From NCBI GenBank assembly GCA_040222185.1, contig JAVKDP010000104.1:1-41604 (forward strand): a stretch of 41,604 bases of DNA, read 5' to 3'. The notes beneath the pieces were generated by a model that was not told the DNA's origin, did not search any database, and saw only the letters and a list, made by a program, of their open reading frames with translations. Source of the DNA: JAVKDP01 sp040222185 (GTDB lineage: Bacteria > Bacteroidota > Rhodothermia > Balneolales > Balneolaceae). Shown one piece after another: positions 25,370 through 34,705 of this stretch (positions are counted from its first letter, which is position 1; the number at the start of each line of letters is the position of its first letter). The position numbers and the translations under genes are program-made.

Positions 25370-26581
25370 CTATTTTTTCAGAGCTTTTTTCCGTTGTGAA
25401 AAATTTGACTTCACTCGTTCTATATCAATAAGCCACTCGGTCATGGATTTTGGAAAGCCATGTTTTTCGATTTGAGTTGGAATCAGATGTTTGATATTGT
25501 CTTTGTACTGCTCCACGATGGCTTCAAATTTCTTTGAATCCAATAGGTTACTTTCTATCAATTGCTCATAGCGGGTATCATAATCAGCTTTAAACTCCTC
25601 ATTCTCATAGAACAGGTTAAACAAATCCGTGATCGGGTTGTCTGTTGAACTGTTGATAAATTTCTGCGGGGGAGAGTTAATTTTGTGTAGTATTGCAAGG
25701 TCCAGATCAAATAAAACGAATCGGAATGGAGCGTCATCTACTGAAAATAAGCGAACATTATTATGTGGCCAGTCAATATTACCTATGTATGACTGGTATA
25801 TCATATAATCGATAAAATTTTCTGTATCAATTTCTTCGTTTAAGTAGTCATAATCTTTTTCATTTATAGCATTAAAAAACTGATCAATACGTTCGAAGTC
25901 TCCATCTTTCTTTTCAATAATTCCATCCTTTACAATTTTTGCCAGGGTAATCCTGCTTTTTCCTACATCATAGAGTCGGGACATGCCATTGGCATTCGAT
26001 TCTGTTCTAAGATTCATTAAACCCAAGAATGAATTGTTCACAAATACTACAGTTTGTTCGGAGTAGGAAAGGTCTAAGTCTAACCCTGCTTCAATTGCCA
26101 TTTGAGTAAGGCTCATATCCTTCAGTAGTGTAAATTTAAAATCATTTCCTGAGTTTCTGAGCCGAAAGGCTTTGATTTTATCAAGATCATGAAATGGAAG
26201 GTTATCAGGGTCTATAAGCTTCCTGCTTGAGTTATCATAGGTTTTATCAAACTTAACCCCGAGAGATTTGAGAGGGAATTTAACACTAAATGTTCCTTTT
26301 AATTCAAGCTCTACTAATTCATCTTCAATTAAGACTTTTCCATTTCTGTAAAGATTGAACCGACCTTCTATTTCAACTTCTTCATTTACAGTAGAGTACA
26401 TATGATCAAATTCCTTTTGATCAACAACGAGGTTTACCACCTTTAAACTGGTCTCAATTGTAGAAGGGCTTAAATTTTCATAATTCTGGACATCGATATT
26501 TATTTCTTCATGGTAAATGCTACAACCTGCAATAAGGATAAGAACTAATGCTATAGGTATGTTTTTATACAAACACTTCAT
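25370..26581 (-). CDS. CotH-like kinase-fold lipoprotein
   Basis: 403 residues with a lipobox (LILIAGC, Cys20), so probably anchored in a membrane. The middle and end resemble the CotH family: FRLRNSGNDFKFTLLKDMSL, a nucleotide-binding-fold pattern DWPHNNVRLF, and FRFVLFDLDLA with Asp residues about 293-298 that match the family's catalytic DxD-like site. CotH proteins are atypical surface protein kinases first known from Bacillus spore coats, but widespread in secreted form in Bacteroidota and relatives. It overlaps the outer-membrane barrel gene upstream by 4 bases (ATGA). Target proteins are unknown. Confidence 0.85.
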   Translation of the reverse strand: MKCLYKNIPIALVLILIAGCSIYHEEINIDVQNYENLSPSTIETSLKVVNLVVDQKEFDHMYSTVNEEVEIEGRFNLYRNGKVLIEDELVELELKGTFSVKFPLKSLGVKFDKTYDNSSRKLIDPDNLPFHDLDKIKAFRLRNSGNDFKFTLLKDMSLTQMAIEAGLDLDLSYSEQTVVFVNNSFLGLMNLRTESNANGMSRLYDVGKSRITLAKIVKDGIIEKKDGDFERIDQFFNAINEKDYDYLNEEIDTENFIDYMIYQSYIGNIDWPHNNVRLFSVDDAPFRFVLFDLDLAILHKINSPPQKFINSSTDNPITDLFNLFYENEEFKADYDTRYEQLIESNLLDSKKFEAIVEQYKDNIKHLIPTQIEKHGFPKSMTEWLIDIERVKSNFSQRKKALKK

Positions 26582-27135
26582 CTCAACCTATAAATTAGTC
26601 CCAGGTACACTCCATTTTCAGGACTACTGACACTGTAAATATCAGGAGATCTACTTAAAGACCAATTTGTGTACACAGAGAAATTAATATGACTGGTGTA
26701 GGAATAAATGAATTTTGTTAAAAGATCGTACCTGATATTTTTGTGCTTACTAAAGAGGTTGAAATCATCAAAGTCCCTGTTATTTTCTAAACCCAGCCCT
26801 GCACTAAACCGCCATTTGGCTATGGGGTTTATCCCCAACATAACTGGTATTTGAATTCGGAAATTATGAGAGGTAAAGTTTACCAACTCCATACTTTTCT
26901 GCCCTCGGTTATACTTACCAAACAACCCGGTTTCTAAATAAATCAACCGGGTTAAAGACCGGCTAAAGTTAGCACCTGCTCTTAAACCGATAGCGTCATC
27001 ATTGTATAAGTTTGGTTGAGTGGCAATAAGTTCATTCTGATAGGCATATCCCAAACTGAGCTCAACGCTAAACGAGTTTTGAGCGAATAATTGACCAGTG
27101 TTTAAAAAGAAAAGCAGTAATAATAGCTTCTTCAT
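26578..27135 (-). CDS. Outer-membrane beta-barrel protein
   Basis: 185 residues with a signal peptide (MKKLLLLLFFLNTGQLFAQ). Alternating aromatic and polar strands (FSVELSLGYAYQNE, LIYLETGLFGKYN, WRFSAGLGLENN, INFSVYTNWSLS) and the final GVYLGLIYRLR are typical of small outer-membrane barrels with about 8 strands, such as those of the porin-like families. It is the first gene of a pair with the CotH-like lipoprotein. No promoter of the standard Bacteroidota form is evident upstream. Confidence 0.83.
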   Translation of the reverse strand: MKKLLLLLFFLNTGQLFAQNSFSVELSLGYAYQNELIATQPNLYNDDAIGLRAGANFSRSLTRLIYLETGLFGKYNRGQKSMELVNFTSHNFRIQIPVMLGINPIAKWRFSAGLGLENNRDFDDFNLFSKHKNIRYDLLTKFIYSYTSHINFSVYTNWSLSRSPDIYSVSSPENGVYLGLIYRLR

Positions 27136-27299
27136 TAGTAGTGCAGTCCGTATCGTATTTTTATCCCAGAATTAATTTTCTAATACTTGATTTATAAAGA
27201 CTTTGAGAGCTAATTATTGTAGAGATTTATATTAAAATTATTCCTTAAAAACTCGGCGGGCTGGTCAGTATTAAGTGTTACAACTTTATCTAAAATAAG

Positions 27300-29210
27300 C
27301 TAGTTCTCTCTGGTCACAACTGGTACAAAATAGATTTTACTTGGAGTAGCAATAGTTTTGGTTCCAATACTAATTGAGTTAAACCCAACCTGCAAATTCG
27401 ATAAAGGACCTAAAACAGGGTTTGATGTGTTTCTTTTTCTATTATTAAAATCCTTGCCTACAGTAATTGGGTTTCCGAACTCATCCTCGATACTTTGTTC
27501 AGCGAGAGGAATAATACCGATCAAGTCAGTATTAACAACAGGTGTTTCCAGTTTTTCAAAAGAGTTGTCTATTTCAAATGAAAAATCCACCCCAGTATCA
27601 GTGTACTTTATATTGTACTCGAAATCAGAATAGCTAACCGCTGAGTTGACATGGTCAGCACCAGGTAAAGCGCCTCCAATATATAGATTGTTGGAAACGA
27701 GATTCCCAATTCCATTTGCTGGGCCAAAGTTAACGGGACCATTCGCGTTTGCGAAAATATTATTAAACATCTGATTGTATTCTATCTCTACAGGAATCCC
27801 ATTATTCGTTTTAATGGTTGAATGAGGCTGTAAGGTGTAAGCTCTTCGGGCTCCTGAACCATTATTCCCAAACTCCTGTATTTTAAAATCGAAGTTACTA
27901 TCTACAAATAGATTGTGTGCAAAAATAGAACCACCCGAATACACCATTATAGCTCCGTAAGGTTTGTCAATAATGATATTGTTATCAACCAGGGTAGGGC
28001 CAACATTAGCTTCCAGGAACAGTGCCGTAGTAGTATTATCACTACCAATCAGGAAGTTTCGGGTTATCCTGGTTCCCTGGTTAGCAAAGTCAATCCAGAT
28101 GCAATAAGCCTGTGAGGTACTGCTTTGATTAGCAATTACTTTGTGTATGAAGTTATTTTCGATATGTACGTCAGATGCATTCCATATTTTGATTCCCGCA
28201 GGTTCATAGCCTCCAAATTCATTTCGATAGTTAATATCTTCGATTCTGTTTCCTTCAATTGTAGTTCTGGAAATTCCTTTCTGCCCTGCAATACCATACT
28301 GACCATTTTTAGTAATTACATTATTTCGAATAATATGATCACCAAATTGAGTGATATCGAGAAAGGAGGATTCAGGACCTTCGTTCTCACCGAACATGAT
28401 GCCAGCCGTTTTAGAATGACTTATTTCAGAGTTCTCAATAATCCATCCTTTTCCCATATTGGAACCTACTGCTCCAACCTGGAGTAGTCTATTGGGATCT
28501 GCATCTCCAGTATTTGGAGCCTGCCAGTTTGGTGCTGCATGGAGAAACCGCAATCCATCGAGAGTTATATAATCGACGCCGGTATCAGTGGCAAAGAATA
28601 TCAACTCTCTTACATTAATCTCAGTAAGCTCTTCGTTTGGATCCTCAATACCAAAGTTAGCATAAATGTTAGTTGTACTTTCTTCAGTAATAGTAAACCA
28701 TGTGTAGGGAGTATTTCGAACCTCGTTCAAATCCTGTCTCTCGCTTAAGGTGCTATTGTTCAAATACACATCTCCTCTATGATGCCATTGACCATAATTC
28801 TGGAAATCACCATTTACTTTAAGCACATAAGGATTGTATCCGTTGAAATAGGAAGTATCTAGCGATATACTCCATAAGCCATCATCAGAACCTTTCCAGG
28901 TATCAATTTGCTCTGAGCCTTTGATAAATACAGTTTCGTTTTCACTAGAAGTAAAAGTGATTCTTTTTTCGTCAGAAAGTCCACCAACAGGAGGATTCAC
29001 ATATTCACGATAGGTTCCTTCTCCAATTATGATTGTATCTCCCGGTTTTGCAACTTCAGCGGCTTTAGAGATACTGAGTAGAGGAGATGCTTGTGTTCCT
29101 GAATTCAAATCATTGCCTTGTTTGGAAACATAGATTTCTTTTTGATCACTACCAGCACAAGACATTATTAGAATAAAGGAAAGGACGAGTAAAGTGTGGA
29201 TAGACTTCAA
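27300..29210 (-). CDS. Right-handed parallel beta-helix lipoprotein
   Basis: 636 residues with a lipobox (LIMSCAG, Cys18). It begins with the DUF1565-like pattern IYVSKQGNDLNSGTQASPLLSISKAAEVAKPGDTIIIGEGTYRE. Repeated coils such as RNNVITKNGQYGI, IEGNRIEDINYRN, HIENNFIHKV and VDNNIIIDKPYGAI form a parallel beta-helix, common in polysaccharide lyases and glycosidases. Surface polysaccharide degradation or binding is likely. I cannot point to a catalytic triad. It stands alone: 164 bases separate it from the barrel gene and 106 from the methyltransferase gene upstream. Confidence 0.86.
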   Translation of the reverse strand: MKSIHTLLVLSFILIMSCAGSDQKEIYVSKQGNDLNSGTQASPLLSISKAAEVAKPGDTIIIGEGTYREYVNPPVGGLSDEKRITFTSSENETVFIKGSEQIDTWKGSDDGLWSISLDTSYFNGYNPYVLKVNGDFQNYGQWHHRGDVYLNNSTLSERQDLNEVRNTPYTWFTITEESTTNIYANFGIEDPNEELTEINVRELIFFATDTGVDYITLDGLRFLHAAPNWQAPNTGDADPNRLLQVGAVGSNMGKGWIIENSEISHSKTAGIMFGENEGPESSFLDITQFGDHIIRNNVITKNGQYGIAGQKGISRTTIEGNRIEDINYRNEFGGYEPAGIKIWNASDVHIENNFIHKVIANQSSTSQAYCIWIDFANQGTRITRNFLIGSDNTTTALFLEANVGPTLVDNNIIIDKPYGAIMVYSGGSIFAHNLFVDSNFDFKIQEFGNNGSGARRAYTLQPHSTIKTNNGIPVEIEYNQMFNNIFANANGPVNFGPANGIGNLVSNNLYIGGALPGADHVNSAVSYSDFEYNIKYTDTGVDFSFEIDNSFEKLETPVVNTDLIGIIPLAEQSIEDEFGNPITVGKDFNNRKRNTSNPVLGPLSNLQVGFNSISIGTKTIATPSKIYFVPVVTREN

Positions 29211-29316
29211 AGCGTTATTACTTGAGATTAAAGAATGAACAAAATAATCTCAAGAATATGGAAAAATTTGCTCAGATATTATGAGAAATTAATTCAGAAT
29301 AAGATAGGAGATGGTC

Positions 29317-30018
29317 TTAGTTCTTTTGAGCTATCAACATGATGTTCAAAGGATTTGCATCAAATCTTTTGGAGATAGTAAAACCTGTTTCTGTTACCCA
29401 ATCGGAGAAATCATCAATAACAGCAGGGAAATCATAGTTCCGCATATGATCAAAGATAAGTTCCTTATCAGAGGCACTGATAGCATCCCAGGTAGTATTT
29501 ATGATATCAATATATTTTTCAAGGTATTCAGAAATGGTTTCTTCCTTTGATCTGAGGATATCAATCAGGATAATTTTTCCACCTGCCTTAAGTCGGTTAA
29601 AACAAGATTTTAAGAAATTTTTCTTTCCTTCATCCTGTAAATGATGGATAGCAAAGCTGCTGTAGATCACATCAAACGACTTATTCTCCTCCAGGATCAA
29701 ATCCTGCATGGCACCATTCTTTAAGATGACCGGTTGAGCATGATCCCGAAAGTTTTTTCGGGCCAATTCTAAAGCCTGTTCTGACATGTCGTACCCGGTG
29801 AAAGAGGAAACTGATAGTCCCTGTAATTGCCTGGAGAGTTGAAAGGCATCACCACATCCACAGTCTAATACATCTATTGGTGGATTTGATTTGGACATCT
29901 CACTAAATACTGACGAGGTGTGAAGAGCGAAATCATTATGGAACATATAATTATTCAACGTTATCTGGGTATAGATGCGCCAATTACGTTTGAATATTTC
30001 AGTAGAATTATCGTTCAC
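29317..30018 (-). CDS. Class I SAM-dependent methyltransferase
   Basis: 233 residues. The SAM-binding motif I is VLDCGCGDAFQLS (about residues 48-60), motif II-like SFTGYDMSEQALELAR, and FDVIYSSFAIHHL marks the Methyltransf_25/11 type. Cytosolic; the substrate is unknown. The start overlaps the purC stop by 4 bases (ATGA), so it is the third gene of a lacI-type/purC/methyltransferase operon. Confidence 0.9.
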   Translation of the reverse strand: MNDNSTEIFKRNWRIYTQITLNNYMFHNDFALHTSSVFSEMSKSNPPIDVLDCGCGDAFQLSRQLQGLSVSSFTGYDMSEQALELARKNFRDHAQPVILKNGAMQDLILEENKSFDVIYSSFAIHHLQDEGKKNFLKSCFNRLKAGGKIILIDILRSKEETISEYLEKYIDIINTTWDAISASDKELIFDHMRNYDFPAVIDDFSDWVTETGFTISKRFDANPLNIMLIAQKN

Positions 30019-30977
30019 TGGTACTTTTTGAAAAGTTGAGAAAGTGTGGTATTGAAATCTTTTTCCAGGGCTGGAACAAAAGCCCTTCCTGTAAGCATTT
30101 CAAATAACTCTGAATATCGTTTGTATACTTCAAGCCTGAAAGAGTCTGGTAAATCAGGTAGTACTTGTCCTTCTAAACCTTGAAAATCATTTTCCATGAG
30201 CCACTCACGGAGAAACTCTTTGGAGAGCTGTTTTTGACCTTCATTATTGGCCTGGCGCTCTTCGTATCCTTCCTTGTAAAAGTAGCGGGATGAGTCAGTA
30301 GTGTGCACTTCATCAATAAGAGTGAGCTCTCCATTGAATAACCCGAATTCATATTTCGTATCAACGAGAATAAGACCTTGATTAGCAGCAACCTCTGTTC
30401 CTCGTGCAAAAAGTTTAAATGCTACCGTTCGGATTTCTTCCCAAAGCTCCTCAGAAACAATTCCTCTGCTCAAAATATCTGCTTCAGATATGTCCTCATC
30501 ATGACCTTCGGTTGCTTTTGTTGCCGGGGTAAGGATAGGTTTAGCAAACTTTTGATGCTCTTTCATGCCCTCAGGTAATGAAACTCCACACAGCTCTCTT
30601 AATCCGGATTTGTATGTTCTCCAGGCATGGCCCGTTAGATAACCTCTGATTACAACCTCTATTGGAACAGGTGAGCACTTTTTTGCTATAGTCACATTAG
30701 GATGAGGTACATCAATAATATGTGTCGGAACAATATCAGATACAGTATCAAATGAGAATTGTGCAAGCTGGTTCAGTATCTGTCCCTTGAAGGGTATGGC
30801 TTGCCTCATGATAAAGTCGAATGCAGAAATTCGATCAGTTACAACTATCCCGAGCGTATCGGAAGTTAGTTCATAAACCTCTCTGACTTTACCTTTGTAT
30901 GGTGGTTTGAATTCAGAAAGACTTGTTTCAGTTATACAGTATTCAAGTGCTTCCTGGGTATTAAAACTGGTACTCAC
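30015..30977 (-). CDS. purC: Phosphoribosylaminoimidazole-succinocarboxamide synthase (SAICAR synthase)
   Basis: 320 residues. It couples aspartate to carboxyaminoimidazole ribotide with ATP in de novo purine synthesis. YKGKVREVYEL near residue 27, RISAFD, PIEVVIRGYLTGHAWR and LILVDTKYEFGL are family hallmarks. The length suits the longer bacterial and fungal-type enzymes (about 300) rather than the 240-residue form. Translation begins with GTG directly after the TAA of the LacI-type gene, with zero bases between, so translational coupling is likely. Confidence 0.96.
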   Translation of the reverse strand: MSTSFNTQEALEYCITETSLSEFKPPYKGKVREVYELTSDTLGIVVTDRISAFDFIMRQAIPFKGQILNQLAQFSFDTVSDIVPTHIIDVPHPNVTIAKKCSPVPIEVVIRGYLTGHAWRTYKSGLRELCGVSLPEGMKEHQKFAKPILTPATKATEGHDEDISEADILSRGIVSEELWEEIRTVAFKLFARGTEVAANQGLILVDTKYEFGLFNGELTLIDEVHTTDSSRYFYKEGYEERQANNEGQKQLSKEFLREWLMENDFQGLEGQVLPDLPDSFRLEVYKRYSELFEMLTGRAFVPALEKDFNTTLSQLFKKYQ

Positions 30978-31994
30978 TTAGGCATTTACATTTTTGGTGG
31001 ATCCTCGTTCAACCAAAATCGGGTTTATAGAAGTCTGGAACAACTTGTCATCCGGATTTTTAATGATAGCTGCCAACCTAGCTGTAGCCTGGATACCGAT
31101 GGTATGCATCTGCTGATCAATCGTTGTAAGATCCAGGTACTTGCTGAGTTTGATATTGTCATAGCCCATCATGGCCAGATCATTTGGTACACTCATTCCA
31201 AGTTTTGAAAGAGCGTGAAGAGCACCTAGTGCCTGGGTATCGTTTGCGCAAAATACGGCATCAGGGTATTTACCCATTTTATCGTATTTGTAGATAGACT
31301 CAAATCCCGCTTCTTCAGTGAACCCCGCATGCTTTGTAGTATCACCATGAACAAATAGTTCTTTATCGATGTTCATTTTGTAATTCTTGAGCGCATCTTT
31401 AAAACCTCTTTCCCTGTCAACAGATGACCTGGTTTTGATAGGAGAGGAAATCATCCCGATATTTTGAAATCCTTTTTTGACCAAATGCTCTCCGGCCATA
31501 AATCCACCCTGGTAATCATTAATCATGAAATAGTTGTAAGAGGGGTGAGAGGAATTCACCAATACAACTGGAGCCCTTGTTGATTCAAGATGTTTGTGGA
31601 TGGTCTCACTAACATCAATTGAAAGTAATATTAGAGCGTCTGCAGTACCACGATCGAAAAAGTTTATTACAGCTTCTTCTGGGTCTTTTGATCCGGTATT
31701 GTACAGAATTATGTCAAGATCCATTTTCTTGAGTTCATCCTTAACACCTTTGAGTACCTCATTGAAAAATGGGGTTGTGAATGAAGGGACAGCCACAGCA
31801 AGCATTTGAGGTTCTTTACTAGCTAGTTTTCGGGCACTAACTTGCGGACGAAAGTTTAATTCATCAATTGCGGCTTGTACTTTCTTTTTTGTTTCTTCAG
31901 ATACATTAGGGGAATCATTCAAAACCCTTGAAACCGTAGAAATAGCAACGCCTGCATTTTTGGCTACTTCATAGATCGTGACTTTCTTATTCAT
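30978..31994 (-). CDS. LacI-family transcription regulator
   Basis: 338 residues. The N-terminal helix-turn-helix TIYEVAKNAGVAISTVSRVLND (about 4-26) and hinge helix SARKLAS are followed by a periplasmic-binding-protein-like effector domain (about 60-335). It lies directly upstream of purC in the same operon. Because PurR of enteric bacteria is also a LacI-family protein, a role in local purine control is tempting, but sugar response is equally possible. A 12-base palindrome 5 bases from its start may be its own operator. Confidence 0.93.
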   Translation of the reverse strand: MNKKVTIYEVAKNAGVAISTVSRVLNDSPNVSEETKKKVQAAIDELNFRPQVSARKLASKEPQMLAVAVPSFTTPFFNEVLKGVKDELKKMDLDIILYNTGSKDPEEAVINFFDRGTADALILLSIDVSETIHKHLESTRAPVVLVNSSHPSYNYFMINDYQGGFMAGEHLVKKGFQNIGMISSPIKTRSSVDRERGFKDALKNYKMNIDKELFVHGDTTKHAGFTEEAGFESIYKYDKMGKYPDAVFCANDTQALGALHALSKLGMSVPNDLAMMGYDNIKLSKYLDLTTIDQQMHTIGIQATARLAAIIKNPDDKLFQTSINPILVERGSTKNVNA

Positions 31995-32178
31995 AAACTT
32001 TACAAGTAAAATTAACTGGCATAAACTCCGAATTTAATTCAGAAATGCAGATCACATAACTAAAAAAATAAGTAGTTCAAGTATAATCAACTTAGAGAGA
32101 AGATGTAATTAACTCAGTAAAATTTATTTATTTCTTAAAACAAGGAACTATTTATCTCTTTTTTAGCATTTTAAATGC

Positions 32179-33153
32179 ATGGCACAGTTATTACGTATAC
32201 CCTATTCATTATTGAGACCTATTTATGAGAGAACTTCATTCCATAAATCAGTGATTGAAGAGATTAACGATATTAATCTCAAGTCTGCATATTCACACTG
32301 TAGAGCTATTACCCGTTTTTATGCCAAGACATTTTACATGGCAACGCGTTTCTTACCAAATGAAAAACAAAGAAGCATCTTCGCTATTTACGGGCTTTGC
32401 AGGTACCTGGATAACCTGGTAGACGATACAATGGACCTCGCAACAAATGAGCAGATTGCTCTAACCGAGGTTAAAGAAAAACTGGATGTATTTAAGGTAA
32501 ACCTGGCAAGTATTTATGAAGGTAAAAGATCAAGAAATCCAATCTTGATTGCTTATTCTGATACTGCCCATAAATATAATATTCCAATCGATCTCCCACT
32601 ACTACTAATACAGGGAGTAGAATCAGATTTAACAAAGAACAGGTATAACAACTTTAATGAATTGTATGATTATTCCTATAAGGTTGCATCTGTTGTAGGT
32701 TTAATGACCAGCAAAGTTTTTGGCTACTCCAATAGTAAAGCGCTAGACTACGCTGTTGATCTTGGAATAGCTATGCAGTTAACCAATATTCTTAGAGATG
32801 TTGGGGAAGACCTGCAACGAAACCGAATCTATTTGCCAAAAGATGAACTTATCATGTTTGGTATTTCAGAGGAAGACTTGTTTAAAGAAGAAGTTACCGA
32901 TGAATTCATTGATTTGATGCGCTTCCAGATTAGAAGAGCAAGAGAATACTATGTAAAAGCAGATCTTGGTATTCGAATGCTCAGTAAAGACAGTCGGCTA
33001 CCTGTGTATTTAGCATGGCATAACTATAGCCGGATTCTGGATAAAATTGAGGAAAATGATTTCGATGTTTTTCGGGAAAGAGCATATCTGACAAACGTAG
33101 AAAAGTTTTCGATTATCCCTAAAATTCTGACTAAAATGAGGACAGATAACTAG
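32179..33153 (+). CDS. Phytoene/squalene synthase family protein
   Basis: 324 residues. Both Asp-rich motifs are visible: YLDNLVDDTMD (DxxxD) and NILRDVGEDLQRNRIYLP (second DxxxD region). SFYAKTFYMA-like text at about 46-55 fits head-to-head prenyl synthases. It condenses two geranylgeranyl or farnesyl diphosphates into phytoene or a squalene-like product, at the membrane face. Of the two, carotenoid (crtB) is likelier by sequence feel, but no desaturase gene is adjacent to decide. Divergent from the LacI-type gene. Confidence 0.9.
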   Translation: MAQLLRIPYSLLRPIYERTSFHKSVIEEINDINLKSAYSHCRAITRFYAKTFYMATRFLPNEKQRSIFAIYGLCRYLDNLVDDTMDLATNEQIALTEVKEKLDVFKVNLASIYEGKRSRNPILIAYSDTAHKYNIPIDLPLLLIQGVESDLTKNRYNNFNELYDYSYKVASVVGLMTSKVFGYSNSKALDYAVDLGIAMQLTNILRDVGEDLQRNRIYLPKDELIMFGISEEDLFKEEVTDEFIDLMRFQIRRAREYYVKADLGIRMLSKDSRLPVYLAWHNYSRILDKIEENDFDVFRERAYLTNVEKFSIIPKILTKMRTDN

Positions 33154-33211
33154 CCTTTTATAGGTGGAGAATAAGCTACTAATTTGATACTATTGGTGAA
33201 AAATCTCTACT

Positions 33212-34699
33212 ATGGCTGATATTAAAAAAGTACTCATTGCAAATCGCGGCGAAATAGCTGTGAGGGTTATTCACACATGTAAAGAACTCGGTATAAAAAG
33301 TGTTGCTGTATATTCCAGGCCCGACTCTTCTGCTCCTCATGTTCAATTAGCTGATGAGTCTGTATTTATTGGTGAAGCAGCTTCTTCCGAGAGTTACCTT
33401 GTTGTAGATAAAATTATTGCTGCTGCAAAAGAAACAAATGCTGACGCAATTCATCCAGGCTATGGTTTCTTAAGTGAGAATGCCGAGTTTGCGATACGAT
33501 GCGAAAAGGAAGGAATCATCTTTATTGGTCCAAGCCCTGAGGCTATTCGGCTAATGGGAGATAAGACTTCAGCCCGGGAGCTCGTTACGAAACACGGTAT
33601 TCCAACACCTCCGGGTTTAAAAAGTACACTTCAAAGTATTGAAGAAGCAGCACAAGTAGCTGATGAAATTGGATTCCCGATTCTTATTAAAGCCTCAGCT
33701 GGTGGTGGTGGAAAAGGGATGCGAATTGTTCACCAGAAATCAGAGTTTGAAGCAAGTATTAAAGCTGCGAAATCAGAAGCTAAAAATGCTTTTGGTGATG
33801 ATAGGGTTTATATAGAAAAGTACCTTGAAGAACCACGCCATATTGAATTTCAGATTATGGCTGATACACATGGCAACACCTTTCATGTGTTTGATAGAGA
33901 GTGTTCAGTTCAAAGAAGGCACCAGAAAGTGATTGAAGAAGCTCCCAGCGTTTTATTAACTGATGATCTTCGCGCAAAGATGGCTGAGGCAGCGATAAAA
34001 GCAGCAAAATCTTGTGACTATGTTGGTGCAGGTACTATAGAGTTTTTAGTAGATAAGCATAAGAATTTCTACTTCCTTGAAATGAATACCAGGTTACAGG
34101 TAGAGCACCCGGTAACAGAAATGATATCCGGTACTGATTTGGTAGCAATGCAAATAGCTGTAGCTGAGGGTAAAGAGCTAACCTTTAAGCAGGAAGATCT
34201 TGAAATGAAGGGGCATGCTATTGAATGTAGAATTTATGCCGAAGACCCCGATAATAATTTTTTGCCGAGCACAGGTTTGTTAAAAAAACATAGAATTCCT
34301 TCAGGGTCAGGGATTCGGGTTGATGCCGGAGTAGAAGAGGGGCAGTCGGTTACCATTAACTATGACCCTATGATCTCAAAGTTAACAGTTTTTGGTTCTA
34401 ATCGAGAAGAAGCCAGGAAGAAAATGCTAAGAGCTCTTGATGAATATGAAATCGTTGGATGTAAGACCACAATTCCGTTTTGTACTTTCACGCTAGAGCA
34501 TGAAGCCTTTATAAGTGGTAAATATGATACCCACTTCGTTCCAAACTATTTCACTGATGTTAAAATGCCTGAACTGCAAAGTGAAGAACTTGTTGCCCTG
34601 GTAGGTTCGTTACTCAAGGAAGAAGGTGAAGAAGGTTTTGAAAGTACAGTAACAGTGTCTTCCTCAACCGGCTCTGAATGGTGGAGCAATAGGAGATAG
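33212..34699 (+). CDS. accC: Biotin carboxylase subunit of acetyl-/acyl-CoA carboxylase
   Basis: 495 residues. It carboxylates biotin with bicarbonate and ATP for malonyl-CoA or related synthesis. KVLIANRGEIAVRVI opens the N-terminal domain, ASAGGGGKGMRIV is the ATP-grasp glycine-rich loop (about 165-180), and FLEMNTRLQVEHPVTE is the catalytic signature. The C-terminal B domain is complete and followed by an acidic tail of about 40 residues. It is longer than the 450 of the standard subunit. No biotin-carrier protein gene is adjacent, so an acyl-CoA carboxylase alpha-like role remains possible. Confidence 0.95.
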   Translation: MADIKKVLIANRGEIAVRVIHTCKELGIKSVAVYSRPDSSAPHVQLADESVFIGEAASSESYLVVDKIIAAAKETNADAIHPGYGFLSENAEFAIRCEKEGIIFIGPSPEAIRLMGDKTSARELVTKHGIPTPPGLKSTLQSIEEAAQVADEIGFPILIKASAGGGGKGMRIVHQKSEFEASIKAAKSEAKNAFGDDRVYIEKYLEEPRHIEFQIMADTHGNTFHVFDRECSVQRRHQKVIEEAPSVLLTDDLRAKMAEAAIKAAKSCDYVGAGTIEFLVDKHKNFYFLEMNTRLQVEHPVTEMISGTDLVAMQIAVAEGKELTFKQEDLEMKGHAIECRIYAEDPDNNFLPSTGLLKKHRIPSGSGIRVDAGVEEGQSVTINYDPMISKLTVFGSNREEARKKMLRALDEYEIVGCKTTIPFCTFTLEHEAFISGKYDTHFVPNYFTDVKMPELQSEELVALVGSLLKEEGEEGFESTVTVSSSTGSEWWSNRR

Positions 34700-34705
34700 A
34701 AGGTA

